NCBI GenBank assembly: GCA_004193595.1
Contig: RPGQ01000015.1
Coordinates: forward strand, 1-64,000
DNA length: 64,000 bases
Origin: Desulfobacteraceae bacterium Eth-SRB2
GTDB taxonomy: Bacteria; Desulfobacterota; Desulfobacteria; Desulfobacterales; UBA11574
Reading direction: 5' to 3'
The notes under the pieces were generated by a model. That model was not told where the DNA came from, searched no databases, and worked only from the letters and a program-made list of their open reading frames with translations. Position numbers and translations under genes: made by a program. This document shows positions 17,931 to 28,152 of this stretch, piece after piece (position 1 is the first letter of the stretch; every line of letters starts with the position of its first letter).

Positions 17931-19232
17931 TTATATTTCTCGATTATCAATCACCCGCACCGCTTTTCCCTGGCTGCGGGCAATCACCTTTGGCTCCACC
18001 AGCTTTACTTTTGCTGAAACGCCAAGATAATCTTTTATGTTCTTTGCTATTTTTCTTTCCCGGTCCTGCAGGTGTCTGACTTCATCGGAAAACAGACGTT
18101 CACCCACTTCAACCAGAACCGTAAGCGTATCCAGATTATCCTTCCGGTCAACCACGAGCTGATAGTAAGGTTCAACTTCATCCATTTCCATGAGAACACT
18201 TTCAATCTGTGACGGAAACACATTGACGCCGCGAATAATCAGCATATCATCTGTACGACCGCTGACTCTGTTCATGCGGATATGGGTCCGGCCGCATATA
18301 CACGGCTCCGGATTCAGCGAGGTAATGTCACGAGTTCTATACCGTATCACCGGGAAAGCTTCCTTGGTTATGGTTGTAAAAACAAGTTCGCCGGTCTCAC
18401 CGTAAGGAAGGACTTCTCCGGTTTGAGGATCGATAATTTCAGGGATAAAGTGATCCTCAAATATATGAAGACCTTTTTTTGCTTCATGACATTCAATGGC
18501 AACACCCGGCCCCATGACCTCACTTAACCCATAAATATCCACCGCGGTTAAATTCAGCTTCCGCTCTATTTCCTCCCGCATCTTCTCAGACCAGGGTTCG
18601 GCCCCGAATATTCCGAATTTAAATTTTAAATTTTCAAAAGAAACCCCTACCTCCTCGGCAACTTCCGACAGGTGAAGTGCATATGAGGGAGTTGCCGTCA
18701 ATATGGTGGGACCGAAATCCGTCATGATCACAACCTGTCTCTTTGTATTTCCTCCGGATACCGGAATAACGGAGGCACCGAGTTTCTCTGCACCGTAGTG
18801 GATGCCCAGACCTCCTGTAAAAAGCCCGTAACCGTATGCATTGTGAATCATGTCTCCGCGAGTTGCCCCGCCTGCAGCAAGGGAACGGGCCATAAGCTCG
18901 GCCCAGGTATTAATATCCCGAGCCGTATACCCCACAACCGTGGGCTTTCCGGTGGTCCCGGAGGAGGCATGAATACGAACCACATTGTCCATGGGAACCG
19001 CAAACATTCCAAAGGGATAATTATCGCGCAAATCCTCTTTTTTAGTGAAAGGAATTCGTTTTAAATCTTCCAACGACTGGATATCATTGGGCGTGATATG
19101 ATTTTCGTCAAATTTTTTCCTGTAAAAAGGAACATTTGCATAGACACGATCAATGGTGGCCTTGAGCCGTCGCAGTATGATTGCCTCCAGATCTTCCCTT
19201 GGCATGGTTTCAAATCCGATGTCGAGAATCAT
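17931..19232 (-). CDS. paaK: Phenylacetate-CoA ligase
   Basis: The 433-residue protein belongs to the adenylate-forming PaaK family: [16 protein letters not shown] (about 86-101) binds ATP, followed by [30 protein letters not shown] and the hinge region [20 protein letters not shown]. It activates phenylacetate or a similar aryl acid to the CoA thioester with ATP. The length is standard for the family. With the ACT protein and Liv transporter it forms an uptake and activation set for products of aromatic amino acids. Confidence 0.9.
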   Translation of the reverse strand: MILDIGFETMPREDLEAIILRRLKATIDRVYANVPFYRKKFDENHITPNDIQSLEDLKRIPFTKKEDLRDNYPFGMFAVPMDNVVRIHASSGTTGKPTVVGYTARDINTWAELMARSLAAGGATRGDMIHNAYGYGLFTGGLGIHYGAEKLGASVIPVSGGNTKRQVVIMTDFGPTILTATPSYALHLSEVAEEVGVSFENLKFKFGIFGAEPWSEKMREEIERKLNLTAVDIYGLSEVMGPGVAIECHEAKKGLHIFEDHFIPEIIDPQTGEVLPYGETGELVFTTITKEAFPVIRYRTRDITSLNPEPCICGRTHIRMNRVSGRTDDMLIIRGVNVFPSQIESVLMEMDEVEPYYQLVVDRKDNLDTLTVLVEVGERLFSDEVRHLQDRERKIAKNIKDYLGVSAKVKLVEPKVIARSQGKAVRVIDNREI

Positions 19233-19260
19233 TCCAACACTCCTTTCAAATAAAATGAAC

Positions 19261-19398
19261 TCGTAAAAAGTTAAAATTGAGACGGCAAAGTAAAAAGTTC
19301 AAGTTCAAGGCGTCGCGAATTTCGTGGAATGAGGCGTACTTATGTACGCCGCAGTGAACACGAAATGAAGCGCAACGCAGAAATTGGACTTTTTACGA
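19261..19398. repeat. Palindromic MITE-like element
   Basis: The 138-bp segment begins TCGTAAAAAGT (19261-19271), ends ACTTTTTACGA (19388-19398) and has a central hairpin GGCGTAC-TTAT-GTACGCC (19333-19350). The end motif CTTTTTACGA also occurs at about 26066 and about 33076, so it is a repeated intergenic family of this genome. Confidence 0.7.
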
Positions 19399-19415
19399 AG
19401 CCGTCAAATAAAAAA

Positions 19416-19438
19416 GGCTGCGAGTGAAACTCACAGCC
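19416..19438 (-). terminator. Terminator after the enoyl-CoA hydratase gene
   Basis: The stem GGCTG-x-GAGT pairs across a three-base loop and is followed on the minus strand by a T run. The single non-Watson-Crick position is a G-U pair only when the minus strand is transcribed, and a C-A mismatch on the plus strand. This supports activity for the minus-strand message, although it lies about 255 bp past the stop. Confidence 0.65.
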
Positions 19439-19692
19439 TTTTAAAAAACCATGAGTTCCATTTTATTTCGTCTACCCATGGTTTTGTGTTATGTCAAGTT
19501 CGGCATTTCTTACCTTGCCAGCCCATGGATAGACTTCCTAAAAAAGAAGCCCTCCGGGAAGCTAAAAAAACCAAAACCAAAGTAAAAAAACCGAGACCTC
19601 ATCTATGGAACCCTCAATATTTATGTAAAATAACCAATAGTTAACTTGAGCGCTCTATAATGGATAAAAAAATATATGTCAAGCAAAAAGAT

Positions 19693-20484
19693 TTACTCTT
19701 TTAAACTTCCCTTAAAATCAGGCGTTCGCTTTTCAAGAAAAGCCAATGCCCCTTCCTTTACATCGGGACTTGTAAAGCAGAGGGCGAAGGCATCAATTTC
19801 CATGCGGCAGCCGGTTGTAAGATCCACATTCATACCGTTGTTAATCGCCTGTTTGGCCGCTCGAAGAGAGACTTTCCCTTTTGAAGCAATGGTTTTCGCA
19901 GTCTTGATGACGTCATCCATGAGTTGTTCTTGAGAGCAAACCTTGTTTGCCAGTCCCATGTTTTTTGCTTCTTGTGCGGGAATCATCTTACCGGTAAATA
20001 TCAATTCTTTGGCCATGCTCACACCCACGAGTCTCGGCAGCCTCTGCGTGCCTCCAAAACCCGGAATAATCCCAAGAGTGATTTCCGGCAGACCGAACAT
20101 TGCGTTTTCAGAAGCGTAGATAAAATCACATGCCATAGCAACCTCACATCCGCCGCCCAGTGCAAAGCCGTTTACCGCCGCGATGACCGGTATGGGCAAC
20201 TCCTGGAGTTTATTCATCAGGACACGCCCCATCTCGGAAAACAATTTTGCCTTAAGGGTGTTAAAGGTCAGGAATTGCTTGATGTCCGCCCCGGCAATAA
20301 AAGATTTTTCGCCGGCGCCGGTAAGGATAAGCACACGGATGTCCTCGTTTGCATGAATCTCATCAAGGGCGTTGGAAAACTCTTTAAGCGCTTCCTCATT
20401 CAATGCATTTAAAATTTCGGGCCTGTTGAAGGTAATTGTCGCAATCCCTTCTTTGACCTGAACAACAATATTATTATATTCCAT
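19693..20484 (-). CDS. Enoyl-CoA hydratase/isomerase (crotonase family)
   Basis: The 263-residue protein shows the crotonase fold: the CoA-binding loop GEKSFIAGADIKQF (58-71), the oxyanion-hole region GFALGGGCEVAMACD, and both catalytic glutamates (E114 in GGCEVAM and E134 in LPEITLG). It hydrates short-chain 2-enoyl-CoA to 3-hydroxyacyl-CoA in fatty-acid or aromatic-acid beta-oxidation. A second activity cannot be excluded. It has its own promoter region and a downstream terminator, so it seems to be a separate unit. Confidence 0.9.
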   Translation of the reverse strand: MEYNNIVVQVKEGIATITFNRPEILNALNEEALKEFSNALDEIHANEDIRVLILTGAGEKSFIAGADIKQFLTFNTLKAKLFSEMGRVLMNKLQELPIPVIAAVNGFALGGGCEVAMACDFIYASENAMFGLPEITLGIIPGFGGTQRLPRLVGVSMAKELIFTGKMIPAQEAKNMGLANKVCSQEQLMDDVIKTAKTIASKGKVSLRAAKQAINNGMNVDLTTGCRMEIDAFALCFTSPDVKEGALAFLEKRTPDFKGSLKE

Positions 20485-20519
20485 AATTCAGACCTCCTGG
20501 CCTGTATATGTAATTTCAA

Positions 20520-20740
20520 CGTGATATGAAGGTTTAGTCGTAATCTCAGACGCAATAATTTGAACATCGAACCCTGGTCGCCTCTGGCGCCGCCGAAGGC
20601 GAGTAAACATCGAACGTTCAACGTCGAACGTCGAATGTTGAAAGCGCTTCGCTTTGTCTTTATTATAAATGGTAGAATACATTATTCGATGTTCAACGTT
20701 CAATGTTCGACGTTCATCTTTTATATGCCCTCAAGGTGTG
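20520..20740. repeat. Intergenic ACATCGAAC/GTTCAACG repeat region
   Basis: The 5' region of the hydratase gene contains many short copies of AACATCGAAC, GTTCAACGT and TCGAATGTTG in both orientations, able to form a long imperfect hairpin around 20580-20720. No gene is evident. Confidence 0.55.
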
Positions 20741-20796
20741 GATTCTTCATTAAAATATGTTGAATCTGAATTTACGATAGATAACTATCCCTGCAA

Positions 20797-22500
20797 TTAC
20801 CCTCCGTATCCAGACAACCCCTTTTGGCGGCTCTGTTTTAAAAATGCCGTGGGGTTTGTCTCATTGATATATTCCCGGATACCCTTCACGATCGCATCGC
20901 ACATTCGATCCTGATATTTTGAATTGACCAATCTCTTGCAGTCCCTGGAATTGCTGATAAAGGACGTTTCTATTAATATGGCAGGCATCTGGGCGCCTAA
21001 AAGAACATAAAAGGGGGCCTGCTTCACCCCTTTATTTTTTATCCTGCCGTAGCTCTTTTTCAAATATTTACACATGCACTTCTGAACATGGACCGCCAGG
21101 CGGCTCGATTCGTTAATCTTGGCATTTTGCATGAGATCGCTTAAAATCGCCTGAAGGTCGCTGATGTTTTTTGTTGAAGTGGCATTTTCTCTGGCCGCCA
21201 CTAAAATGGCATCATCATCTGTCGCCAGATTCAGGAAAAAAGTCTCAATGCCATATGCCCTTCTATCCCTTGCGGCATTGGTATGAATGGATATGAAAAG
21301 GTCCGCGTTTTTTGTGTTGGCGAAAGCGGTTCGTTCTTCAAGGGTGAGATACTTGTCACTCGTGCGAGTCATGATGACCTCACAGTGCAATTTTTCACGG
21401 ATCTTTTTGGCCAGCCGGCGGCCAAGTTTCAGGACAACATTTTTTTCGTGAACCCCCTTTAAACAACCGGGAGCTCCAAAATCGCGCCCGCCATGACCCG
21501 GATCGATAACAATTCGTCTGACACCGAGGGCGAGCTGCTTTGCCAGAGCGCCGGGGGCAATCTTGCCGCCTTTTAACTCTTTTTTTACCAAGCTACCGGT
21601 TGCCTTCTCCGTATCTCCCCAGACATCGATGACGATTCTAAAAGGGTTCTTTAAAGAAAATATCTTGTAAGTTTTAAAAGATTTTATATCAATAACAACC
21701 CTGACCAGGTCTGATGTGTATTGTCCTGCACGCGCGTCGCTGAGCAGATTGTCATTGATTGGAATATATTTTTTAATATCTTGGCCCAGTTTGCTGTTAT
21801 CTAAATCCACATACAAACGATGGGGTTTCCGGATTGAGATATCCTCTTTTAGGAGCCTGTATGAATATGATAAGTCACTGTCCGCATCGATGACAATACG
21901 GGTGTAGCTCGGGTTGGACCAGAACCTGAGCCCCACAACCGTACCCGTCTTAGCCTGAATTCCTTTGATATCCCTTTTAACCGGGATTTTAGCGTAAGTG
22001 ATTTTTTTTATGTGCTTTTCGATTTCATCTTCCGGCGGCGTGACATGGCTGGGTTTGCTGATTTTGCGTTTGGATGCGATCTTTGGAACCCCTTTGGGAA
22101 AGAGATTTCCTAGAGCGTTTTCGGCTTTGTGTTTGTATGCGCTTTTTGGATAATTTTTGATAATGCGTTTATAAATATCCATAGCCGCTTTTTTATCAGA
22201 TTTTTTATATGAACGCCGGTAAAGCTCCTTATAAAGCTTCCCGGACATATAAAGCCCGGCGGCGGCCCATGGGCCGGAAGGATTATCCTTGTAAACCGCC
22301 TGATACTTTTCGATACATCCCAGCCAAAAACATCTGTATTTTTGTTTTTTGGGACTGTGGCGAAGTTTCTTGTAACAGGCTTCGGCCCGGTAGTATTTTT
22401 TCTTTGCATAATCTGCAGATGACGAGCGAGGCCATGTCACGGAAAGGATACAGCACGCCAGCAAACAGAATAAAAATGTTTTTTTATAATCAAATAACAA
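20797..22500 (-). CDS. N-acetylmuramoyl-L-alanine amidase with AMIN domain
   Basis: The 567-residue protein begins with a signal-anchor (FLFCLLACCILSVTW), then TPR-like helices (about 30-150), an AMIN domain (about 190-300, GLRFWSNPSYTRIVIDAD) and an Amidase_3 catalytic domain (about 335-555). Zinc ligands are seen in IDPGHGGRD, HEKNV and FISIHTN, and the catalytic Glu in ILIETSFISN. It cleaves the bond between MurNAc and L-Ala to separate daughter cells. The TPR-like part at the N-terminus is a less common addition. Its start overlaps the mutS stop by 11 bases. Confidence 0.9.
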   Translation of the reverse strand: MLFDYKKTFLFCLLACCILSVTWPRSSSADYAKKKYYRAEACYKKLRHSPKKQKYRCFWLGCIEKYQAVYKDNPSGPWAAAGLYMSGKLYKELYRRSYKKSDKKAAMDIYKRIIKNYPKSAYKHKAENALGNLFPKGVPKIASKRKISKPSHVTPPEDEIEKHIKKITYAKIPVKRDIKGIQAKTGTVVGLRFWSNPSYTRIVIDADSDLSYSYRLLKEDISIRKPHRLYVDLDNSKLGQDIKKYIPINDNLLSDARAGQYTSDLVRVVIDIKSFKTYKIFSLKNPFRIVIDVWGDTEKATGSLVKKELKGGKIAPGALAKQLALGVRRIVIDPGHGGRDFGAPGCLKGVHEKNVVLKLGRRLAKKIREKLHCEVIMTRTSDKYLTLEERTAFANTKNADLFISIHTNAARDRRAYGIETFFLNLATDDDAILVAARENATSTKNISDLQAILSDLMQNAKINESSRLAVHVQKCMCKYLKKSYGRIKNKGVKQAPFYVLLGAQMPAILIETSFISNSRDCKRLVNSKYQDRMCDAIVKGIREYINETNPTAFLKQSRQKGLSGYGG

Positions 22501-25117
22501 CCGTTTTTGCCTTTTCCTTTAATTCGTCCAGACAGTTTAACGCGTCCAGAGGCGTCATTTTCGAAATATCAAGCTTTTGTAGCTTTTCTATGATAAATTG
22601 ATCCGGTCTGGAAAAAAGGTTAAGTTGAACCTGCCCCTTTTGTAAAACATCGCCGTCTTCGGTCATAAAATCCGGGCGTTTCAAACTATGTTTATCATTT
22701 TCTATGGTGTAAAGAATCTTTTTGGCTCGCTTGATCACCCGGTCAGGAATACCCGCAAGCCGTGCGACCTGTATTCCGTAACTTCGATTGGTGCCGCCTT
22801 GCACAAGCTTTCTTAGGAAAATAATTTCGTCATTCCATTCCTTTACCGCAATGTTGTAATTTTTGACCCGGGATTTTAAACGTTCGAGTTCCGTGAGTTC
22901 ATGGTAATGGGTGGCAAAAAGGGTTTTAACTCCCCTGTCCTTTAGGTCATGCAGGTATTCCGCCACCGCCCACGCGATGCTGAGCCCGTCGAACGTACTG
23001 GTTCCCCGCCCGATCTCATCCATAATAATCAGACTCTGACGGGTGGCGCTGTTTAAAATATTAGCGGTCTCCTGCATCTCCACCATGAATGTGCTCTGTC
23101 CCTGGGAGAGGTTGTCCAGAGCGCCTACCCGGGTAAATATCCGGTCCGTAACACTGATTGAGGCTCTGGCCGCAGGTATGAATGAACCCATCTGAGCCAT
23201 AATGACCATCAGTGCAACCTGGCGCAGAACCGTGGATTTGCCGGCCATGTTGGGTCCGGTGATGATGAGTATCTGATTTTCGGTATCGTCGATCCTGATG
23301 GTGTTGGGTACGAAACGTTCCCCGGTAATCATTTTTTCCACCACCGGATGCCGTCCCTCCTCAAATAGAATATAGTCCTGAATATTAAATTCCGGCCGGT
23401 GGTAGTCATTTTGATCAGCTATTTCAGCCAGGTTCAGCAAACAGTCCAAATCGGCTAAAAATTGGGCAATCTGTTTAATGGCCGTGTTATTCTTTACCAC
23501 CTCGTCCTTTATTTCATTAAATATTTCATATTCAAGCACGGCTCTTTGGTCTTCGGCGCCCAAAACTTTTGATTCAAATGTCTTTAGCTCATCGGTGATA
23601 TAACGTTCTGCATTAACCAGGGTCTGTTTGCGAACATAATGTAAGGGGACATCTTCCGAACGTGCTTTCGGGACCTCGATAAAATACCCGAACACCTTAT
23701 TATAGCGCACTTTGAGCGCATTGATTCCGGTGGCCTCCTTTTCTCTGGTCTCGAGCCTGGCAAGCCACTCTTTGCCATGCCGGCTCACGGCAATCAGTTC
23801 ATCCAGTTCCTGATGGTATCCTTTCTTAATGATACCGCCTTCATTGATGGTATGGGGAGCATCTTCCCGGATCGACCGTTCGATCAGTTCCGCCAGTTGG
23901 CACAGGCCCTCTATATTCTGATTACATATAAAAAGTTTTGATTTTAGATGGGAAAGCAAAGACCATATACCGGGCAGGCTGTTAATGGAACGCTTCAGCG
24001 CGACAAGATCCCTGGCATTGGACTGCCTCAGGACGATTTTGCTCCCGAGGCGTTCAAGGTCATAAACCGATTTTAAGCTCTCCCGGATATTCTTCCGAAC
24101 CTGAATGTTTTCCTTTGCTTCTTCAATCGCATCCTGTCTGGACTGAATCTCAAGAATATCCAAAAGCGGGTATCTGATCCACCGTTTAATCTGCCGCCCC
24201 CCCATGGCAGTGATGGTTCTGTCCATGATAGATAGGAGCGTCCCCTGCCCGGATCCTGTTCGAATATTTTTGACCAGTTCAAGGTTCCGGCAGCTTAACT
24301 CGTCAACCAGAAGATAATGGCTCAGTGAATACGTTGAAATGCCGGTGAAATGTTCAACTTTCTGTCTCTGGGTTTCCCGGACGTAAAAAAGAAGTGCTCC
24401 GGCCGCCCGCACACCGGTTTTTAAATGTTCGCAACCGAATCCTTCAAGGGAAAGAGTTTTGAATTGATCAATAAGCCTTTCCCGTGCCCTGCTATATTCG
24501 AATGCACCGTCTTCTAAAAAGGTTATGGATTTTTCAGACAATGCTTCTATAACGGGTAAAACAAAGGAATCATTCCTTGAAGATTCGGGGAAGAGAACTT
24601 CTTTTGGCGATATACGCAGGACCTCATCAACAACAGCATGCAAATTATCAGCTTCGGTCACCCTAAAATTCCCGGTTGAAATATCCAAATAGCTTAGCCC
24701 GGCGGCATGGTTATTGTAGGCAACAGCAAGAACATAATTATCTGTTTTTTCATCAAGCAACTCATTGTCAACGATCATCCCCGGGGTAACCACCCGGACC
24801 ACATCCCTTTTGACCAAACCTTTTGCCTGGGACGGATCTTCTATTTGATCGCATATGGCGACTTTGTATCCCTGCTTAATGAGGCGGGCGAGATAGTTCT
24901 GTGCGGATTTATGCGGGACGCCGCACATGGGAATCGGGGATTCGTCTTTCTTGTTCCGTGAAGTTAACGTTATTTCAAGAAGCCGGGAGGCAAGCTCGGC
25001 ATCCTCAAAAAACATTTCGTAAAAATCTCCCATACGGTAAAAAAGTATCGCGTCGGAGTACTTTTCCTTAATGGAAAGGTACTGCTTTATCATGGGAGTG
25101 GTTTTCGAAACACTCAT
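22490..25117 (-). CDS. mutS: DNA mismatch repair protein MutS
   Basis: The product of 875 residues contains the mismatch-recognition motif DFYEMF (domain I), the connector and lever domains, and a C-terminal ATPase with Walker A TGPNMAGKST (about residue 615) and DEIGRGTSTFDG. It recognises mismatches and starts repair. I start at the ATG at 25117 (MSVSKTTPM), five bases beyond the upstream gene's stop, giving the normal length for the family; the frame is open for 28 more codons upstream. It is in an apparent operon with a HIT protein and the amidase. Confidence 0.95.
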   Translation of the reverse strand: MSVSKTTPMIKQYLSIKEKYSDAILFYRMGDFYEMFFEDAELASRLLEITLTSRNKKDESPIPMCGVPHKSAQNYLARLIKQGYKVAICDQIEDPSQAKGLVKRDVVRVVTPGMIVDNELLDEKTDNYVLAVAYNNHAAGLSYLDISTGNFRVTEADNLHAVVDEVLRISPKEVLFPESSRNDSFVLPVIEALSEKSITFLEDGAFEYSRARERLIDQFKTLSLEGFGCEHLKTGVRAAGALLFYVRETQRQKVEHFTGISTYSLSHYLLVDELSCRNLELVKNIRTGSGQGTLLSIMDRTITAMGGRQIKRWIRYPLLDILEIQSRQDAIEEAKENIQVRKNIRESLKSVYDLERLGSKIVLRQSNARDLVALKRSINSLPGIWSLLSHLKSKLFICNQNIEGLCQLAELIERSIREDAPHTINEGGIIKKGYHQELDELIAVSRHGKEWLARLETREKEATGINALKVRYNKVFGYFIEVPKARSEDVPLHYVRKQTLVNAERYITDELKTFESKVLGAEDQRAVLEYEIFNEIKDEVVKNNTAIKQIAQFLADLDCLLNLAEIADQNDYHRPEFNIQDYILFEEGRHPVVEKMITGERFVPNTIRIDDTENQILIITGPNMAGKSTVLRQVALMVIMAQMGSFIPAARASISVTDRIFTRVGALDNLSQGQSTFMVEMQETANILNSATRQSLIIMDEIGRGTSTFDGLSIAWAVAEYLHDLKDRGVKTLFATHYHELTELERLKSRVKNYNIAVKEWNDEIIFLRKLVQGGTNRSYGIQVARLAGIPDRVIKRAKKILYTIENDKHSLKRPDFMTEDGDVLQKGQVQLNLFSRPDQFIIEKLQKLDISKMTPLDALNCLDELKEKAKTVVI

Positions 25118-25121
25118 ATGG

Positions 25122-25481
25122 CTAACCGGGTTCTTTGGGTTCGACCTTATGGTCCGAAGAACCGCTTTGTAATGATTCCACCTCTTTTTTGAGTGCTGCA
25201 ATTTCTTCCAGCTGGGAAGTGGCTGCTGCGTTTAAATTCTTTATTGTTTTTTTCGATTTGAACCGTGAGGAAAGACTGATAAAATAGGCAATCAAAAACC
25301 CGGTTAGAAAAAAAACCAGCAAAAAGATTGCATTGGGCAGTTCCATTGAATGAAAAGGCTCACCGTACAAAAAATCTATTTGAAAAACTTGTTTTGCCAA
25401 TAAATAATCCTTATTCGAGAAAAAGATAGTTGCGATAAAGCCTATAATAATTACCCAGAGAACGATCTTAAGTTTTTTCAT
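25122..25481 (-). CDS. LapA-like small membrane protein
   Basis: The 119-residue protein has two membrane segments (about 5-23 and 47-70, with IFLLVFFLTGFLIAYFIS) followed by a cytoplasmic coiled-coil (LEEIAALKKEVESLQ). This is the LapA/DUF1049 layout, a family linked in enterobacteria to LPS assembly. The start at 25481 has AAGGAGAC six bases before it. It ends four bases before mutS. Confidence 0.65.
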   Translation of the reverse strand: MKKLKIVLWVIIIGFIATIFFSNKDYLLAKQVFQIDFLYGEPFHSMELPNAIFLLVFFLTGFLIAYFISLSSRFKSKKTIKNLNAAATSQLEEIAALKKEVESLQSGSSDHKVEPKEPG

Positions 25482-25498
25482 AGTTGTCTCCTTCAATA

Positions 25499-25984
25499 TT
25501 AGCTTGTTATATCTAATTTATCAAAATAAGGCTTTAAATTATTGTAGGTGGTTATTAAATGCTCCGGAATAACACGCACATCGGCAAAGACGGTTAACGC
25601 ATTTGTATCACCAAACCAGCGGGGTACAATATGAAAATGGAGATGTTCTTCAACGCCGGCGCCCGCAACTTTCCCGAGATTAAGTCCCACATTAAAACCG
25701 TCGGGGTTCATTACTTTTTTTAATATGCCCACAGATTGTTCAACGGTCTCAAGAAGGTCCCCCATTTCACCCTTGCTGAGCCGGTCAAGGGTGGAAATGT
25801 GTTTTATGGGCGCCGCCAGAAGATGGCCGTTAATGTAAGGAAATTTATTCATAACAACAAGAGTCTCCTTGCCCTTGTAAAGGGTCAAATTGTCCTCTTC
25901 TGAAAGTGCCTTGCAAAATATACAGCCTTCCTCTTTATCGCCCAGAATATATTCCATGCGCCAGGGGGCCCACATAGTTTTCAT
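25499..25984 (-). CDS. HIT-family nucleotide hydrolase
   Basis: The 161-residue protein contains the histidine triad EEHLHFHIVPRW near residue 100 and a CxxC near the start (GCIFCKA), typical for the Ap4A phosphorylase/HIT branch. These enzymes cleave or transfer dinucleoside polyphosphates or AMP-amides. The neighbouring mutS and dGTPase-like genes fit a nucleotide-maintenance theme, which is only suggestive. Confidence 0.85.
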   Translation of the reverse strand: MKTMWAPWRMEYILGDKEEGCIFCKALSEEDNLTLYKGKETLVVMNKFPYINGHLLAAPIKHISTLDRLSKGEMGDLLETVEQSVGILKKVMNPDGFNVGLNLGKVAGAGVEEHLHFHIVPRWFGDTNALTVFADVRVIPEHLITTYNNLKPYFDKLDITS

Positions 25985-26145
25985 TATAAGTCCTCCTCAT
26001 CAAAATCGCAGCTTACTTATCTCGACGTATTCATAGAAAGTCTTTTGTCAGAGCCTTTGATTAGACTTTTTACGAGACCATCAATTTTTATTAGTTAATT
26101 GTCAATAATTCTCTACCTTTTTCAAACCCAAAACTCAACCCTTTT

Positions 26146-26880
26146 CTATTTTAGGCGCACAACCTCCATTTCACCCCACATGCCGATTTTATTTCCCATA
26201 ATCACAACAATACCGTCAACCCCTTTGATATTTTTACCGAAATCTATTGCAGGCCCGATATGCGCTTTGGACGTTATCTGATTGCCGATGGACGTTGCAG
26301 CGGCATCGGCAAGTGAACAGGAGTGGGACAGCACACAGACGGCGTCCGCTTTCCCGAAACTTAGCGAGTGGCCCACGGTGCCCGATGATGTGCATACGGA
26401 TAAAGGCTTTGCCCCGGGATCCACACGCAGACCCATTCCCAGACTTATCGGAGAGTTACCTGCAAAAATACCGATGGTAACCGGGCCGTTTGTTTTGAAA
26501 AAGATGTCACCCCCGTTTTCCACAACAACTTCATCGGTATGCATCAACAGATCAATCCCCACGTGCTCGGCAATTGCACCGGCAACCGCCGCCATGGGAC
26601 CCACACCGGTCTTTTCACCCGCTGATACCATGTGGTTTATGATAATCGGCGCCGGGCCGCTAACACGCCACGGCTTCAACGTGTTTACGAATTCAGGGTA
26701 CCTTTTTATATAAGCCTCAACAACCCCCCTGTGCTTGAGAATCAGTTCCCTTGTTATCTCCTCAAGGGGTTTTACCGCATGCACAAATAGATCTGTTTCC
26801 TTAACAGCCACCCTGAAAGCAACCAGATTCTCTCTGGCCGTCCGATTCCGATAGGATCGTTTTTGATACATCTTTAGCAA
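26146..26880 (-). CDS. UPF0280 family protein
   Basis: The 244-residue product matches UPF0280: MVSAGEKTGVGPMAAVAGAI, VVVENGGDIFF and VCTSSGTVGHSLSFGKADAV. The fold is related to ApbE flavin transferases, and the ENGGD segment corresponds to the nucleotide-binding loop. The family is frequent in anaerobes and methanogens, but its reaction is not established. No signal peptide is seen, unlike most ApbE proteins. Confidence 0.85.
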   Translation of the reverse strand: MLKMYQKRSYRNRTARENLVAFRVAVKETDLFVHAVKPLEEITRELILKHRGVVEAYIKRYPEFVNTLKPWRVSGPAPIIINHMVSAGEKTGVGPMAAVAGAIAEHVGIDLLMHTDEVVVENGGDIFFKTNGPVTIGIFAGNSPISLGMGLRVDPGAKPLSVCTSSGTVGHSLSFGKADAVCVLSHSCSLADAAATSIGNQITSKAHIGPAIDFGKNIKGVDGIVVIMGNKIGMWGEMEVVRLK

Positions 26881-26982
26881 TTGAGTTCGCTTCGTTCACA
26901 ATTGGAATGCTGGAGTGAATGTCCTGTATTTTCATTAAGTTGTAGAAATTCCGGGGCGCTCAATTACTCCGAACCAATACCA

Positions 26983-28152
26983 TTATTTGAATTGCGTTTT
27001 CGGACGCAGTCCTTCCGGGCACTGTCTCAAAAAATATTGATCCGTCATCCCGGCTATAAAATCCCTGACAATTTCCTCTTTTCGATGGTTTTCAATATAA
27101 TCTTCAGACATATCTTCCAGAAAACCTGTAAATATCACTGAAGATCGGTTTTCAGTCTCAATATCATACAGGTACTTCTCAAAAAGCATTCCAAACAGTT
27201 TTTCTATGGCGCCCGTATGTTTTTTGATTTCCGGATTCATGTAAATACGTTCAAGGTTAAAATCCTTGAGCCGCTTTAAGGCGTCCGACACTTCCGGGCT
27301 GAAAGCAACATAGCTGTTTTGAAAGCTGTTTTTGATAACATCGGTGACAAGATTATAGACAATGGTCCCGTTTGTATCCCCAAGGATATCCACGCTGTCC
27401 TTGGGAAGATCGGTTCTTTTGATCATTTTGAGCCGGATGGCATCTTCTATGTCACGACCGATGTAACTGATGGTATCTGCCATCCGGACAACACATCCTT
27501 CCATGGTCATGGGTATGAGTTTAATCCAAGGATCATCCTTTTTAGCGGACATCTCTTTCTCTAATGTTTCAAATGTCTTTTTTCGCTCAGGTTCAAGTAC
27601 CCGGTTATGGATTTCTCCGTCATGGCAAAGAACACCGTCCAGAGTCTGCAGACAAAGATTCCATCCTTTGCCTTTACATTCCACCCGGTCCAGAAAATGA
27701 ACACTCTGAACGTTATGCTGAAAATAACCGATACCGTTTGACCGGCAAAGTTCTGACAAAAATCTTTCACCGTCATGCCCGAATGGTGTATGCCCGATAT
27801 CATGACCCAGAGAAATGGCTTCAATGAGATCCTCGTTCAATCCCAGATAACGACCAATGGTCCTTCCAATTTTCGATACCAGTTGAACATGGAGCACACG
27901 GTGGGTAATATGATCATTGTGTATCAGATAAAAGACCTGGGTCTTGTCGATATATCGCGTGTAGGCCCGTGAATGAAGAATCCGATCCGCATCCACAGAA
28001 AATATCTGGCGGTACCCTTGTTCTAAACGAACCTCATGAACCCGTCTCACGCCTGCTGAACTCAATGTTGCAATGGGAGATAACATTTCGGTTTCCCGCT
28101 GCCTTAGGGCCAGACGGAGCAAATCGAGGTTTTCTTCTTTAAATCCGGCCAT
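26983..28152 (-). CDS. dGTPase-like HD-domain triphosphohydrolase
   Basis: The 389-residue protein carries the HD metal site: LHSRAYTRYIDKTQVF with the first His, then AISLGHDIGHTPFGHDGE with the HD pair, and a later DTISYIGRDIEDA. This arrangement is that of dNTP triphosphohydrolases, which convert dNTPs to nucleosides and tripolyphosphate. It could tune dNTP pools or restrict phage. Its start overlaps the 3' end of the upstream ATP-grasp gene by 14 bases. Confidence 0.85.
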   Translation of the reverse strand: MAGFKEENLDLLRLALRQRETEMLSPIATLSSAGVRRVHEVRLEQGYRQIFSVDADRILHSRAYTRYIDKTQVFYLIHNDHITHRVLHVQLVSKIGRTIGRYLGLNEDLIEAISLGHDIGHTPFGHDGERFLSELCRSNGIGYFQHNVQSVHFLDRVECKGKGWNLCLQTLDGVLCHDGEIHNRVLEPERKKTFETLEKEMSAKKDDPWIKLIPMTMEGCVVRMADTISYIGRDIEDAIRLKMIKRTDLPKDSVDILGDTNGTIVYNLVTDVIKNSFQNSYVAFSPEVSDALKRLKDFNLERIYMNPEIKKHTGAIEKLFGMLFEKYLYDIETENRSSVIFTGFLEDMSEDYIENHRKEEIVRDFIAGMTDQYFLRQCPEGLRPKTQFK